Below, in pieces: positions 36,520-48,199 of a stretch of DNA of 64,000 bases. This DNA comes from Timema cristinae (taxonomy: Eukaryota > Arthropoda > Insecta > Phasmatodea > Timematidae). Below the pieces are notes generated by a model. It was given only the letters and a program-made list of their open reading frames with translations, made no database searches and had not been told where the DNA came from. Numbering within the stretch: position 1 is the first letter of the stretch; each line of letters starts with the position of its first letter. The stretch covers positions 35,693,620 to 35,757,619 of the forward strand of contig JBCFYV010000001.1 in assembly GCA_039000515.1 (NCBI GenBank). Direction: 5' to 3'. The translations under genes and the position numbers were made by a program.

Positions 36520-37250
36520 CACATAAGTATATTATGACTACTCTACTGGGTTAGGGATGAATAAGGAAACATTCTATGGGTAGTATAGTAAATTAGAATT
36601 TTAGATAAAGTTAACCTATATTTTAGTGTAGGAGGAGTTTAAAAAAATAAAAATTAAACATACTTAAAATGTCCAGCCAGGAGTCTATCCCACCAAAACC
36701 AGAAAAATAAACAAGATTGACTTTATGTCCCTGTTAGCCAACGGATTATAGTAATTTATATATTGTGTAGATCATAATTTATTTCATAACATCTTTCTAC
36801 AAAGTCTGAAATATTCTTGTTACGTATTAAGTTATATAACGCTACTTTTTCCGTTTAAACCAGCCCTGCTTCCTTACAATTCTATCGTTCCCCACGTGAT
36901 GACCTAAAGGAACAACATTATTCACTTGTGCTACAAGGTTTAATAGTGATTAGATTTCGCTTTATTGGTAAATTGACTTTAAGCTTAGTTTCCACTTGAT
37001 TCCTCCCCCTCACCACCCCCTCAATGTTCCCTCGGGCAGTAACGAGTTAAGAGTAAATCCACCCCTAATTAAATAACCCCCGCAGTGGAATCGACAATAA
37101 AAGTCGTATAAAATGGGGGCTAACTATGGCAACAAAGGAAGTTAGTTAGAGGATTTTCTCTTCTATCCTGTGTTTACTTTTGTTTACGACCTGTTAATTT
37201 TATAGCGTTGCTCCATTAAGGTTAATTTGAGTTTTTAGAATTTTTTTACT
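36520..37250. other. Spacer with a TATA-like motif
   Basis: No exon was found. A CCT/CCC-rich patch at 37000-37080 is followed by CGTATAAAATGGGGGC (about 37106-37121), which resembles a TATA box. No linked transcript start or ORF can be supported. Confidence 0.3.
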
Positions 37251-37252
37251 GT

Positions 37253-37470
37253 ACAACACGTCTTACTATCCTTACGGCTCAACAGAATATTTTCACTGAT
37301 TGGGCTTAGAATGGGTAAGGTGGGATTTAAGGCAAATTTAGCCATATTCATGTTACGAGAGAGTGGCACATATATTATCTAGGAATAATTCAGCTTCAGT
37401 AGAATCAAATGATATTTGAATCTCAACCATCCTTGTTGGGATTAGAATAAACTAGAATAAATTTAGGTTT
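37253..37470 (-). mobile_element. Very old S2 SINE copy
   Basis: Keeps ACACGTCTTACTATCCTTAC at the 3' end, ATCTAGGAATAATTCA and TTTGAATCTCAACCATCC. Strongly diverged. Confidence 0.5.
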
Positions 37471-37714
37471 TGCCTTCTGTGACTTCCTTTATTATACACA
37501 ATAAATGGACTCATACAAGACAAAAGAAAAGGGACAGAAAACGGAATTAACTGGCAGGATTTCACAAAAAACAACATGAGAACAGTATTATCATAACGGT
37601 GAAATTCACTCAGTCAAGCCTATTTTGATTAGGTATTCAGTCTTACGACAAGTCCATTCCTTTTGTCAGTGCAACCTAGACCTCTGCTTCCTCCTTTAGA
37701 TCCAATAATTCTCT

Positions 37715-38199
37715 TATTTCCTTTAAGTCATCTAATATTTGAATACTTCTTCATCCTAAGCTTCTCTTTCCCTAATATTTCCTTCGATGACTTAGTGCAG
37801 AAGAGAGTTCCTCCTTAGGATGTGTCCGATCCAGTTTGCTTTGCACCAAAGAATCACATACAAAATGGTTATCTTCCCACCTACTCTTCTTAGGACGTCT
37901 TCATTTACTACCCTGTCTGTCCACCCGATTTTCTAAAGTCTACTCCAGCACCACATTTCAAAGCTCTCTAAGTATTTATTTTCCATCTTCCTAAGAGTCC
38001 AAGTTTCTGCTCCATAGAGCGCAATGCTTTCAATGTAGCATTTCGTTAGTTTATTCATCAGTTCCAAAATTAACTTTATGGTCAGCAGTAACCTCTTCCT
38101 GTTTAAAGCTTCCTTGACCATGGCGATCCTCAACCAGGAGTTTTTAGTGCAGTAAGTATCCTTTGTGAGCAGACTTCCTACTTGAACTTCTCTAGGCAT
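37715..38199 (-). pseudogene. LINE 3' fragment (RT C-terminus)
   Basis: The frame at 37933-38199 reads NRKRLLLTIKLILELMNKLT and CYIESIALYGAETWTL, then ENKYLESFEMWCW. These are the C-terminal hallmarks of the same LINE as 12450-12830. After a stop the same strand continues KIGWTDRVVNEDVLRRVGGK, then CKANWIGHILRRNSLL and VIEGNIRERE down to about 37750. One stop after WSRL and one after NSLLH break it. The catalytic RT core is absent, as expected of a 5'-truncated copy. It is better preserved than the sister copy. Confidence 0.9.
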
Positions 38200-39640
38200 C
38201 CCAGCTCCTGGTTTTCAATTTGATTTTCAGCAGTTCTTCATTTTTTTAAATCACTATAATCACGCATATACAAACAAATATTAATGGCGATTTTCCACAA
38301 AGATATCATATGTAAGCTAATTATATTCAGGATTAACAAAAGGGATTAGTCCCTTATAGGATCCTGACACATTTCCTAACAATTGTTAAGGGTGGTTTTA
38401 AAACTAGATAAGAAGGCAAAAACAATTAAACTAGAAAATGTTTTTAATGGTAAAAAATAAGACAAGTTTGGTATAGAATCATAAACATAGGTCATCAGAA
38501 ATGCATTGCAATAAAAAGTATTGCAACCGACCACATAAAACAATCTTGTATTGAAAAAATCAAATAAACTTCACAAGTAAATTAATACTATAAGCTATCA
38601 GAATAAACTTAGCATTTATAACTAATAATGACATACTAGTTGATATTTTTGTATATTTCTCTAGTTATTTGTGTAGGGTTATGCTTAGCTACAGCATCTT
38701 TATATTAGTAAAAGTCTATAATAAAGTCAATTAATTACTTTAACTCCATATTGTGATGATATCCTAGACTCATCATGTGCCATTTCACTGTGTTGTTCCA
38801 AACTGACTATATCACACGTCCAGCAACCCGCGATTGTGTAGGTGTGGTATTGACTTAGCGCACGAGTAACCTGACTAGGCTTACACTAAGTTGAGACTAG
38901 GCTGCTATGAATAGCTTTTGGCGATTCCGGTAAAGAATATTCTACGTCCTATTGGATGAAGAAAGATACCAAGTCTAGACCTTCCCAGGACCCTTTAGTC
39001 ACATATTACCCTTCCAACGAATACACCCCTTTCTCCTTGTTTCTGTCTTGTATGTAACTTGTTACTTTCCCCTCTCTGAGGAAATATAATAAATAAATAT
39101 CGCCAGTATATCGAGGTAAAAATCACTCTTAGCAGGGTATTTGTTGAGGACATGAAATGTAAGAACCAAAAACGATTTTTCTGCAATTTAATTTCTGATT
39201 TAAACTTTAAATATACAAAAAGAACCTCATGTTATTGATATTTTAATTATTAAATTTTTTTTTTAAATATTTTAGTATAAAATAATATAATGTCCTTATG
39301 ATGGTGAAATATATGACTCTGAAAAAAATTACGTTTGAATTTATGATTGATTTCAACAGTTAAAGGATATAACTGTGATAACTTAAGACTCAATAACATT
39401 AAATATTTATCTTTAGTTAAATATGTCAAAGAGGTTCTTTTAATTTAATTACTCTACTGACGAGGGACGATCAGGTGTATTGAGGGAGTTTATTTCTGAG
39501 TGGTGTACCGCTCTCCTTCTAAGCAAAACTGGATACACTTTCTCTAAATTAAACCCCTCTCATCACTAAAAAACTAACTAAATTAATTAATATGCGTATG
39601 ATCAAAATGGGCAATGAATCGTTTGTTAAAATAAATATAT
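38200..39640. other. AT-rich stretch, no gene seen
   Basis: Slightly GC-richer at 38770-39070, without a recognisable exon. A diverged forward S2-like patch may lie at 39460-39560 (GTGTATTGAGGGAGTTTATT, then CGCTCTCCTTCTAAGC). Confidence 0.4.
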
Positions 39641-39647
39641 ATTTTTA

Positions 39648-40222
39648 AACGCCATCTCTTACCCCGTTAGGGGCTGTACTTATCTGTATTTATTTAGTTA
39701 GTGTGTTATTGCTGAGGAAGGTTTAGTTTTAGATAGAAACTCGCTTGGCTCGTTGGGGGCTCCACCCCCAAACCCCCAATGAGTTTTCTTTACAAGTGGA
39801 TGTAAACTTATACAATTTTAGAGCCTTTTTTGATAGATTTTGCCGTTTAGCCACAAGAGACCTCCAAAGAAAGGTCCGCACCGACTTTAAAACTGTTCCG
39901 ATATTTTGAAACTTTTTTGGGGGGGTTAGAAATATTGGTTTTAACTTTTTGTAATTTTCCCTTCGGTTAAAGGCAAGAAGCTATTAGTTTGCCAAATTTC
40001 AAGTTTCTAATTTATTTGGAAGTGGGTAAACATTAATGACAGTGAGTGAGTCAGCCATGTGGATTTATAGTAGTATAATAGTAACCTCATATGTGTGAAG
40101 GAAAATTGGAGAATTATTGAATAAATCTACACTAATTACATCCATCCAGGATTTAAGGATTCTTCCCTCCATCAATAGTCTAGTCAATTGCGAGAGTGAA
40201 CTCCTAACTATTTGGCCATACA
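39648..40222 (-). mobile_element. Old S2 SINE split by a ~320-bp unknown insertion
   Basis: The left part (39648-39742: CATCTCTTACCCCGTTAGGG, then GAGGAAGGTTTAG) and right part (about 40075-40222: GTGTGAAGGAAAATTGGAG, GTCTAGTCAATTGCGAGAG, GGCCATACAAGCGG) are the two halves of one reverse S2 copy. Between them lies a compact segment beginning CTTGGCTCGTTGGGGGCTCC and ending AGTGAGTGAGTCAGCC. Its class is undetermined. Confidence 0.6.
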
Positions 40223-41662
40223 AGCGGATTATAAACAAAATAATTAAATGTAGTACTAATTGACATTTTAAGGGGAAATGAAAGAAGGAGGTGTTCCAGA
40301 TACCATGAAAACCTTTTCCTATAGCTACGTGGCTTATATTTTTAAATGAGTTAAATTCAAAGGACAGCTATGTCTTATTTTCATCATTTGTTTGAAGGAT
40401 TTTAGGGTAATGGTTCCATTTGAAGAGGTACTTTAGTCGTCAACACGTAAACTAGTTCCTTATTTGCACGTATTCTCTGAGGTATTACAAAACTGTTAAT
40501 TTAATTCCTTCCACCCTACGTTTCCATTAACAGAAGAACAGTTTTCCGTTGAATCAATTTCTTTGAACTCAATTCTGGTGAGCGGTAGGATTGATGCACT
40601 AGTACGAAACTGTCCGATAGAGTGCTCTAGTGGTGGTGTTTTACTTGGCTTAGGATAAGCTAAACTTAATAGATTAAGTATTTAAATTTCCCTTTATAAA
40701 TCAACTGATTATGTTAATACATGACTTACAAACTAGTTCATTTAAAGAAAATATAAAAAATCCAGTACGGTACCCCAATTTTATATAATGATACATTTTC
40801 AAGGCCGCAGAAATATAACCATAAACCTCTAGACACTAGAATTATTATCCCGTGGTCTATTAGTGCTTTTTAAAATGCACTTAAGAATTAATTTATTATA
40901 ATTACTAAGGTAAATAATCTCAATATACGAGTATATTATTTTATAAAGATATTCAAAAATATTTTTTATTAATATGACTAGGAGATGTAACTCTTCACAT
41001 GGGGAAAGGTCAGGGTTTGAATCTCGTTCGAGTGGATTAAAACGATTTTTACTAAATTATAGCCTAGCCTCTCCACAAAAATATTGAGCTACATTTCTTC
41101 TAAATACTATTTTTACTCTAAGATCTACCCCATTATGGTGGATATGAGACAGCCTGGACTGATAGTAAGACACGACATAAGAAACTATTTTTAATTTATC
41201 TTGATGCTATTTGATTGCTCGTGTAGCAAGTTAAAGACGAATTTGACTACATCGTCAGGTTAATTCTTTTAGTTATATAATTATTTCACAGTAACCTAAC
41301 TGGAGTTTAGTTAGTTAATCTATGTTGTGTATAATGTTTAGTTAATAAATGATTCAGATACAAATAATTGTATCACACTTCATTTCGACAAAATGTTAAA
41401 TATATGTAACATTACCTATTTTAAAAATATGCAAAGAAAATAAATCTAAATTAATTCTTAAAAGAAACAGAATGATTTGGAAAGCTATGTTTATAGAATG
41501 GGATCTATAGAAAGATAGTCTGGTTTCAAATAAATGGTTTTATTTGAAAATGGTTTTTATTCTCATTAAAAAAATAATCTCCACAAAATATCAATATTTG
41601 TCCAAGATAAACACATTATACTTATGTTGTGGCAAAATAATGATTAGGCCTAAGATAGATTT

Positions 41663-41832
41663 ATTTAGCACCACGTCTTACTACCCGCTCTTGTTATACG
41701 CTTGCCTAAGAGAAAACTTAGAGCAAACTTTTTCATATTTTCGTGGAGCTAGTGTGAGAAACCATTTAGGTTAAATAATTTTTAACAAACCCAAACATGA
41801 TTTGAACCTCACAAACACTGATAAATAAGATT
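41663..41832 (-). mobile_element. S2 SINE fragment
   Basis: 3' end TTAGCACCACGTCTTACTAC and CTTGTTATACGC, then GTGAGAAACCATTTAGG and TTTGAACCTCAC. The head is lost. Confidence 0.75.
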
Positions 41833-42317
41833 ATAAGAACGTTAAATATAGTTCACGTTCCGATTAAATCTTGTGTTACTAAATAATACAGTTCATAGTT
41901 GTGAAGCCAAGATTATGGTATTCAATGTACTTTCTTAGGTTCAGTTTAATGGAAGGTCGTATGTTAATATATTGATAACATACTACTTTTTAGAGTTTGT
42001 TAATATGCCCATAGATTCATGGTCAATATGTCTAAGCCCACACAGATGGACACAATGGTTAAGGTTTTTGTCTGATAGTGTCTTATTTTTCGGTGGTGGT
42101 GGAGATATAAGTTAAATCCCGACTTGGTCTATTTAAGTACTCTAAATCAGTGTCTTAAAAACGGGAGTACACGGAGTTTTCCACCGGGAACCACAAAACC
42201 AGTCTAGAGTTTTAAGCTAATTTTTATTTGAATTTCTACATAATATAAAATATATATTCAATATTCATACTTTGCTTGAACATTTGTTTTTTTCCATCAC
42301 TGTCCAACCATAATTAT

Positions 42318-42532
42318 TATTATTACCGGGTCTTACTACCCGTTCGGGTTATACGCACTTACGCTAATGTGCAATGATAGGGTGATTGTGAGATGAAATG
42401 AAGGACATACAGTTTAACGTGGAATCCGAACCACAGTGGAGGCCCGGCATTCCACACATTCACAAGATGTGAATATTACACGTCTTTCAGAGGCGAAGGA
42501 AGGGTTTGGCAATCAGATAAATCTGTGTTATT
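42318..42532 (-). mobile_element. 5'-truncated S1 SINE
   Basis: Reverse S1 with a short (ATT) tail, GGGTCTTACTACCCGTTCGG, AACGTGGAATCCGAACCACA, and ending at GGCAATCAGATAAATCTGTG before the tRNA-like head. Confidence 0.9.
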
Positions 42533-42539
42533 TTAAATA

Positions 42540-44040
42540 TTAATCATAAGAATAAGAATTACATTTATTTAATTCAGCTAGCTTCCAGCTCATGCGTGTC
42601 GAAAGCAGGAGAGAATAAGAGTGATTTTTTTTTTACTGGCAAGATATTACATTTAATTTGGCACAGAATTTTCATAAATTTTACTACTCTCACATTTATA
42701 AATCAAAATTAAAAGTGAGGATCAGCGATCCACTTCTATCAATTTGGTAGCTGCAGTCACTGACTATATTTTCTGCGGGTGGCATTGCCTGAAACTCAAT
42801 TATTTCCTGAAATTTTTCGGGAAAAATTAATATTAAATTATTACAATTAAGTACTATCTATCAATGTAACTTTTGTATTTAATTCTCGTTAACACTATTA
42901 TGAATTTATTATAGTTAAAATTATTTTATATTTCTTTAATCAAACTTATACCTAGAATTTCAACTGTTTTATTTTATAAGTACCGGACTAGTCAACACAT
43001 TTGAGCCCCATTTAAAAACAAATACACTATCTTAGGTTACTTGATGGTAATATTCATCTCCGAATATATTTAAGGAAGGAAAATATATTTCACGAGAAAT
43101 TATGATAAAAGTTGTTTTTAAATATATCATAAACGAAATACACCTTCAAAACATGATGTTGCTGCTATAATTTTGAATGGGATTCATTTTATTTTGTATC
43201 TTGATAATAATAGTTGAGTATAATAATATATTTTAGGTCTAACAGCTCTTAATGTGAGGTTTTGTTAATAAAACGTGAGACGAATCAGAATTCGGGCTCA
43301 GTTGAGAAATGTTTTAGTATTTTTATAGACCAGAATGTTGATTCACTTGTGATTTATTCAGATTAGATTTATTATTTATTCTGTAAGCTGTTATTAAAAT
43401 TAACATCATAATTTTTTTTATCCAAGACCTTTTTATTCTATCTCTAAATCTATATTTAGAATATATCTATATTTATATCAAAATGCTTGCCTAAGGAATA
43501 ATAAAACACAATAGTAATAATTACATTATATCCAGTCTGATTTACTTTACTATACATCAAAACATACCCAACACTTGTTAGAAAAATACAATTTAATGTT
43601 TATATTAAAACTTACAAATTTTAAATTAAATTAAGATAAAATATTGGGTAAATTTGTTTCCCTTTAAAATTATCCACAATATTACAGAATTTAAATGTAT
43701 GTTTAGACCCTTAAATTTACAACCTAATCATGAGCTTTTGTTTCGTTTCCCGACCATATTCTGGATCAAATTACCCCAAGCCTCTAATTTTATCATATTT
43801 TTTTTTATTTGAATGAATGGAAAGGTAACAACTAGACTAATTTTTTAGATCTGAAAAATAAATATAAGCCTAAAGTGGAATATACTTTTAATTTTGTTCT
43901 TATCCCCGTGGGATATTGATATTTCCAACCCAAATATTTTCCAAAGTCAAAATTTTATTCCTCCACAATCTCACTTTTTACTCTTTTGAGGGTTTGCATG
44001 GATAAAAAAAATGTTATTAATCAGATGCTACACTTAGGTA
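42540..44040. other. AT-rich stretch, nothing recognised
   Basis: No supportable exon, repeat family or RNA gene. Confidence 0.45.
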
Positions 44041-44044
44041 ATAT

Positions 44045-44266
44045 ATATTTTACCCATTCGGGTATACTAATTACGCACAAAGTTATAAGGAATATGAAGG
44101 TTATATTTAGAGTAAGTGTATTCACATTTGCGTGGAGGGAGAGGGGAATTTCAGTTTGGAAAACCAACCCTCAGTACACCCGACCGAGATTTGAACCTCT
44201 ATTTCCACGTCATTGGCAGTCTAATCTACTGCGAGAATTGCTCGTTAGATCATGCAGCCATCGAAG
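44045..44266 (-). mobile_element. S2 SINE copy
   Basis: TTTTACCCATTCGGGTATAC at the 3' side, GCGTGGAGGGAGAGGGGAAT, ACCCGACCGAGATTTGAACC, and the head remnant GTTAGATCATGCAGCCATCG. Reading frames through it (43986-44412) are artefacts. Confidence 0.8.
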
Positions 44267-44269
44267 TGT

Positions 44270-45520
44270 GTGAAAAAATATCGAAAAAACCTTTACAAGT
44301 ACAGGAGTTTTGTGTTTACTGGTATTATTATAAAACTATGTTCTATGGTTCTGTAAATTATATACTTGTAAACATAGTCCAAGAGTTGAAGTTTTCCACT
44401 TTAAGAATTTAAAAAGAAACTAACATATTTTGGTTGATCATTAAGACCTAAATGCCTGGGAAATGAGATATGACTAGTATATGAGCAAATAATGAATATT
44501 TGTGAATCAAATTAGGTAATTTAACAAGGTAGTAACAACTCCAATTGTATTTACCTACCCTCCTTTTTGTACTTCTACAACCAAACAGCTTGTTACATTT
44601 AAATCTATTTGAAATTAAATTAGTGAATATTTCTTCTATACCGGTTATATTTGAAATAATATGTACAGTAATTGATCAATAATATCATTAATTATTAAGA
44701 GAAAACTGATACATTTTATTATAGTTTGAATTTAATCAACATTATTACTTATGATTCTTAAATGATACTTAATATTGAATAAATAGTGACCATTATTGTG
44801 GTACTCTGCCACCACTCCAATATACATATATAGAGTCTACTAGTCCTCTATTACTAACAATATAATATTAAAATACATATTTAATACACTTAATATCTAG
44901 CTAAAATAACCTTTATAACGCTACATAGTTATAAGATACATAATCAAATGCTTATTATTATTATTATTACTATTATTAAATGATAAATATCTAGCATAGT
45001 ACATTATTTATTATTAGCTTGCTAATTTAAGCTCTACCCAGTGACGTTATAAACCTACTTGATTTATGGTCTTCATGAATTTTTGTTCGACTATTCTAGA
45101 GAATGACTTATTCTAGTGATGGTTTCTATTAATCAATTATCACTTTTCAGAGATGAATAATTTTGCATCTTTAAAATTAAAAATGATCATTCTATTCTCT
45201 TAGATCAGATAGTTGCCTCGGATAACTTTCATTTTAAATAACACGTACATGTAATTATCCGTACTGGTGGTTGCAGGTATAAAGGTATACAACTCATAAG
45301 AGTGGATTACTGCTGGTAGATACTCTGGTGTTGAATTCTTTCTCGGGTGTTATTCTTAAATGCTGAAATGGTACTTTCCACTTAAATTTGGGTGCGTTTG
45401 ATGAAAGACTTAACTAATTCTTCCCAATACCATTTGTGTATTAAATATCTTCTATAATCCGAATGGGTATTAAGATACTGCGCAAATATAATTCAAATCT
45501 ATATTTTCAATCCGAATATA
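44270..45520. other. AT-rich stretch, nothing recognised
   Basis: A short (ATT)n run at 44951-44978. No exon was supported. Confidence 0.45.
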
Positions 45521-45534
45521 TCTTCACAAGTAAC

Positions 45535-45820
45535 GGGTGACCTGGTGGTCTAGTGGTAAGGTGTCAGACTTCTATGCTGGCGGCCGGGGTTCAATCCTCG
45601 GTCCCGGAAAAGATTTATCTGATTACCAAACCCTTCCTTCACCTCTGACAAGACATCTTGTGAATGTGGCGAATGCCAGGCCTCCACCGTGGTTCGGATT
45701 CCACGTTAAACTGTAGGTCCTTCATTTAATCTCACAATCACCCTACCATTACACATTAGCGTAAGTGCGTATAACCCGAACGGATAGTAAGACGCGGTGC
45801 TAATAGTAATAATAATAATA
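45535..45820 (+). mobile_element. S1 SINE, full length, perfect 12-bp target duplication
   Basis: Complete head, body and tail. It is flanked by TTCACAAGTAAC at 45523-45534 and 45821-45832. Small differences from the consensus (CTAGTGGTAAGG in the A box, GGTCCCGGAAAAG after the B box) are shared with the 33332-33578 copy only in part. It looks young. Confidence 0.97.
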
Positions 45821-45909
45821 TTCACAAGTAACAACTCCATCATACGCTTTCCTTATTTCTTGTCGACTTATCTATAACTTTCCATATTGACTGTCATATT
45901 TTCTCTTCT

Positions 45910-46167
45910 CTATACGTTCAGTTTAAATTTGTTGTCAGGTCTTGATTGTCGTATTTTGAACGCCAAGACGTTCACGGCGGGAACGTTGACTTGCACGCCT
46001 CGATGAATGCAAATTGCCGCTAAACCTATTTCCCCTACCGCCAGACCAAACCAACCAGAGTCTCTCTTGTCGTCATGCAATGTTCTCTGCACTGAATGAA
46101 CCTTTGAGCATCCAACTATACTGTCAAGGGGTACATACAAGGCGTGTGCCAAGAAGAGGTTAACCAA
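45910..46167 (-). CDS. Unassigned reading frame in a GC-rich island
   Basis: A minus-strand frame of about 85 codons sits in a 250-bp island clearly richer in GC than its AT-rich flanks. Readable parts are GWFGLAVGEIGLAAICIHRG and VQVNVPAVNVLAFKIRQ. No convincing splice sites or start could be fixed, and no family is recognised. It may be an exon of an unknown gene, a piece of an unlisted repeat, or chance. Confidence 0.2.
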   Translation of the reverse strand: MVNLFLAHALYVPLDSIVGCSKVHSVQRTLHDDKRDSGWFGLAVGEIGLAAICIHRGVQVNVPAVNVLAFKIRQSRPDNKFKLNV

Positions 46168-46199
46168 ATCTGGTTTAATCTACTTTTACTACCTTTTAA

Positions 46200-47740
46200 A
46201 AATCTTTGCTTGTGTATGGTATAAAAGGTAAAGATAGACACAAATCGAATCTTATCTTCTTTACTTTATCTATTGAATTATAATTTATATTAAATAATAT
46301 AAAATGAAGTTATTAACATCATAAGAATTAGTAAAATTGAATTTATTACAAAGTTACTTGAGCAGGAATTAACTTATATGAATAGATTTATTTTAGTTGG
46401 GTTTTAGAACCAAAACGTTACATAACTCCCAAAAAATTCAATATTTCTAAAATATATTCTGCATTCAACCCACTTCACATACATACTACTTTGCACAATC
46501 TTAATCAACCACAAGTATTTTAAAAAAATGCTGTACTCTAGATAATAAAGTTAAAAAAAGCCTTTAAAACAATTTAAGAAAAGATCATTTGTAGAGGATT
46601 TCATGTGCTGTATGCATTTTGTGTAGATTAAGCCTCCAGTAAATATTCCTGTTAAATTTATGTCAATTTTTGTATTAATTGTGTCATTATCAAGATAGAG
46701 GTTGTGTCTAAAATTTAATTAATAATGTTCATGAAACCTATTCATTATACGTAAATTTATACTATACCTATCTCATAATAAATACAACGTATTTGTATTG
46801 AATTCTAAAATAAAACATTACTATCACATTTTAAGATAAATTAATTTATTTTGAAAGTCAATTACTACGATTACGTTTCAAACCCCAAACAATTATATAA
46901 TTTGAATAAATTAACGTACCATCAATTGAAGAAAAATTACATTGGGAAATAGATTTTATAACTCAAGCTCTTTGAATTTGGTTTGCCAATGTTGGGATTT
47001 TGAGGTTTGAATTACGGCTAGTTTTGCATATTGTGTATTTTTCTAAGTTGCCACGCAAATGCTGGTACGTTTGCATATTATTCCAACTTACTTGCCTCTA
47101 TATAAAAAATGCGATTAAATATGGATGGCTCAGATGGGTAGTAATATTTGCTGTAGTAAGATATATTACATATTCAGTTCTGACAGTAACTAGTTTTTGG
47201 TTAACCTGGTATTTTTTCGTCATAAACAAGATTTAAAAGAAAATTCAAAATTAATATTCTTTTTTGATTGATGATGTTGTTTGGAATTAGTATATCTTTT
47301 GGACGTATTTAATATATAATATAATCCTGAAAGTGCTGGTATTGACGTTATTAAAAGAAATGTATGTCTTAACTGGTTTCATATTTAAAACAACCAAATT
47401 TACAGCACTTGTATTTAGGAAAATAAAGACACGCAAGATAGATTTTGTAGAAGAGCCGTCCAATCTACTAAAAGTCCTCCAAAGTATATAGTATTTCTAT
47501 TCTGGGTTAATATTTCCACTTCATCACACCCCGGCAGTGCCTTTGCAAGCCAGTCAGTGAATGTGGCAGTAACCTTGGCAGCCAATGAGCTATCAAGCCG
47601 TAATTAGTTTCCTGCTTTAGAACCCAATTCAAATACAGAGAAGGACGGATCACCATTGCAAGGTGATGACTTATCCATCGGTATATGTAGGCCTACAGTC
47701 CAACTTACATAGGAGAGGCCTTACCTTCTTTTTTTTTTTT
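46200..47740. other. AT-rich stretch, nothing recognised
   Basis: A GC-richer patch at 47510-47710 (CACACCCCGGCAGTGCC, GCAAGGTGATGACTTATCC) has no readable exon. The 47000-47236 frame is AT-driven. Confidence 0.4.
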
Positions 47741-47741
47741 A

Positions 47742-47985
47742 AATCAATGCATCTTACTACCCCTTCAGGTTACATGCTTTTGTGCTAACTACGCTAATGT
47801 TTTAAGAATTCAGCAGGTAATAATTAAAGGAAGTATACCGGTAGTTCTGTGGAGGAAGAGTTAAAAACTATTTCAGATAAACCACCCTCAGTAGACCAGA
47901 CTGAGATTCGAACCTTGATCTCCCCGTCATAGGCAGTCTAGTCTACTGTTAGAGTAGAACGTTAGATCATGTGACCAACAAAGCT
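47742..47985 (-). mobile_element. S2 SINE copy (first of a head-to-tail pair)
   Basis: CATCTTACTACCCCTTCAGG at the 3' side, GAGATTCGAACCTTGATCTC, and head remnant GTTAGATCATGTGACCAAC. A second, older S2-like copy follows at once. Confidence 0.8.
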
Positions 47986-48004
47986 GGTCATATATGATAG
48001 TAAT

Positions 48005-48196
48005 TATATTGATAATCTATGGATGAGAAAGGAAGATGTTCACAGGTAATGTACCCATATTTGCATGGAAGGATATTGAGAAATTGTTTAGTTAAGCCAT
48101 CCTTTGTAAACCTAACCGGAATTAGAACCGTGAGCTCCCATCATCAGGACGCCAGTCTACGAGAGTGAAGCCATAGATCATTCGACCACTGAAAAG
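48005..48196 (-). mobile_element. Second, older S2-like copy
   Basis: Has TTGCATGGAAGGATATTGAG, CCTAACCGGAATTAGAACCG and CATAGATCATTCGACCACTG, collinear with the S2 body and head. The 3' tail is missing. Confidence 0.6.
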
Positions 48197-48199
48197 AAT

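Noticed and set aside
43986..44412. Two overlapping ORFs
   Set aside because: They read through an S2 SINE copy in two frames; not conserved coding sequence.
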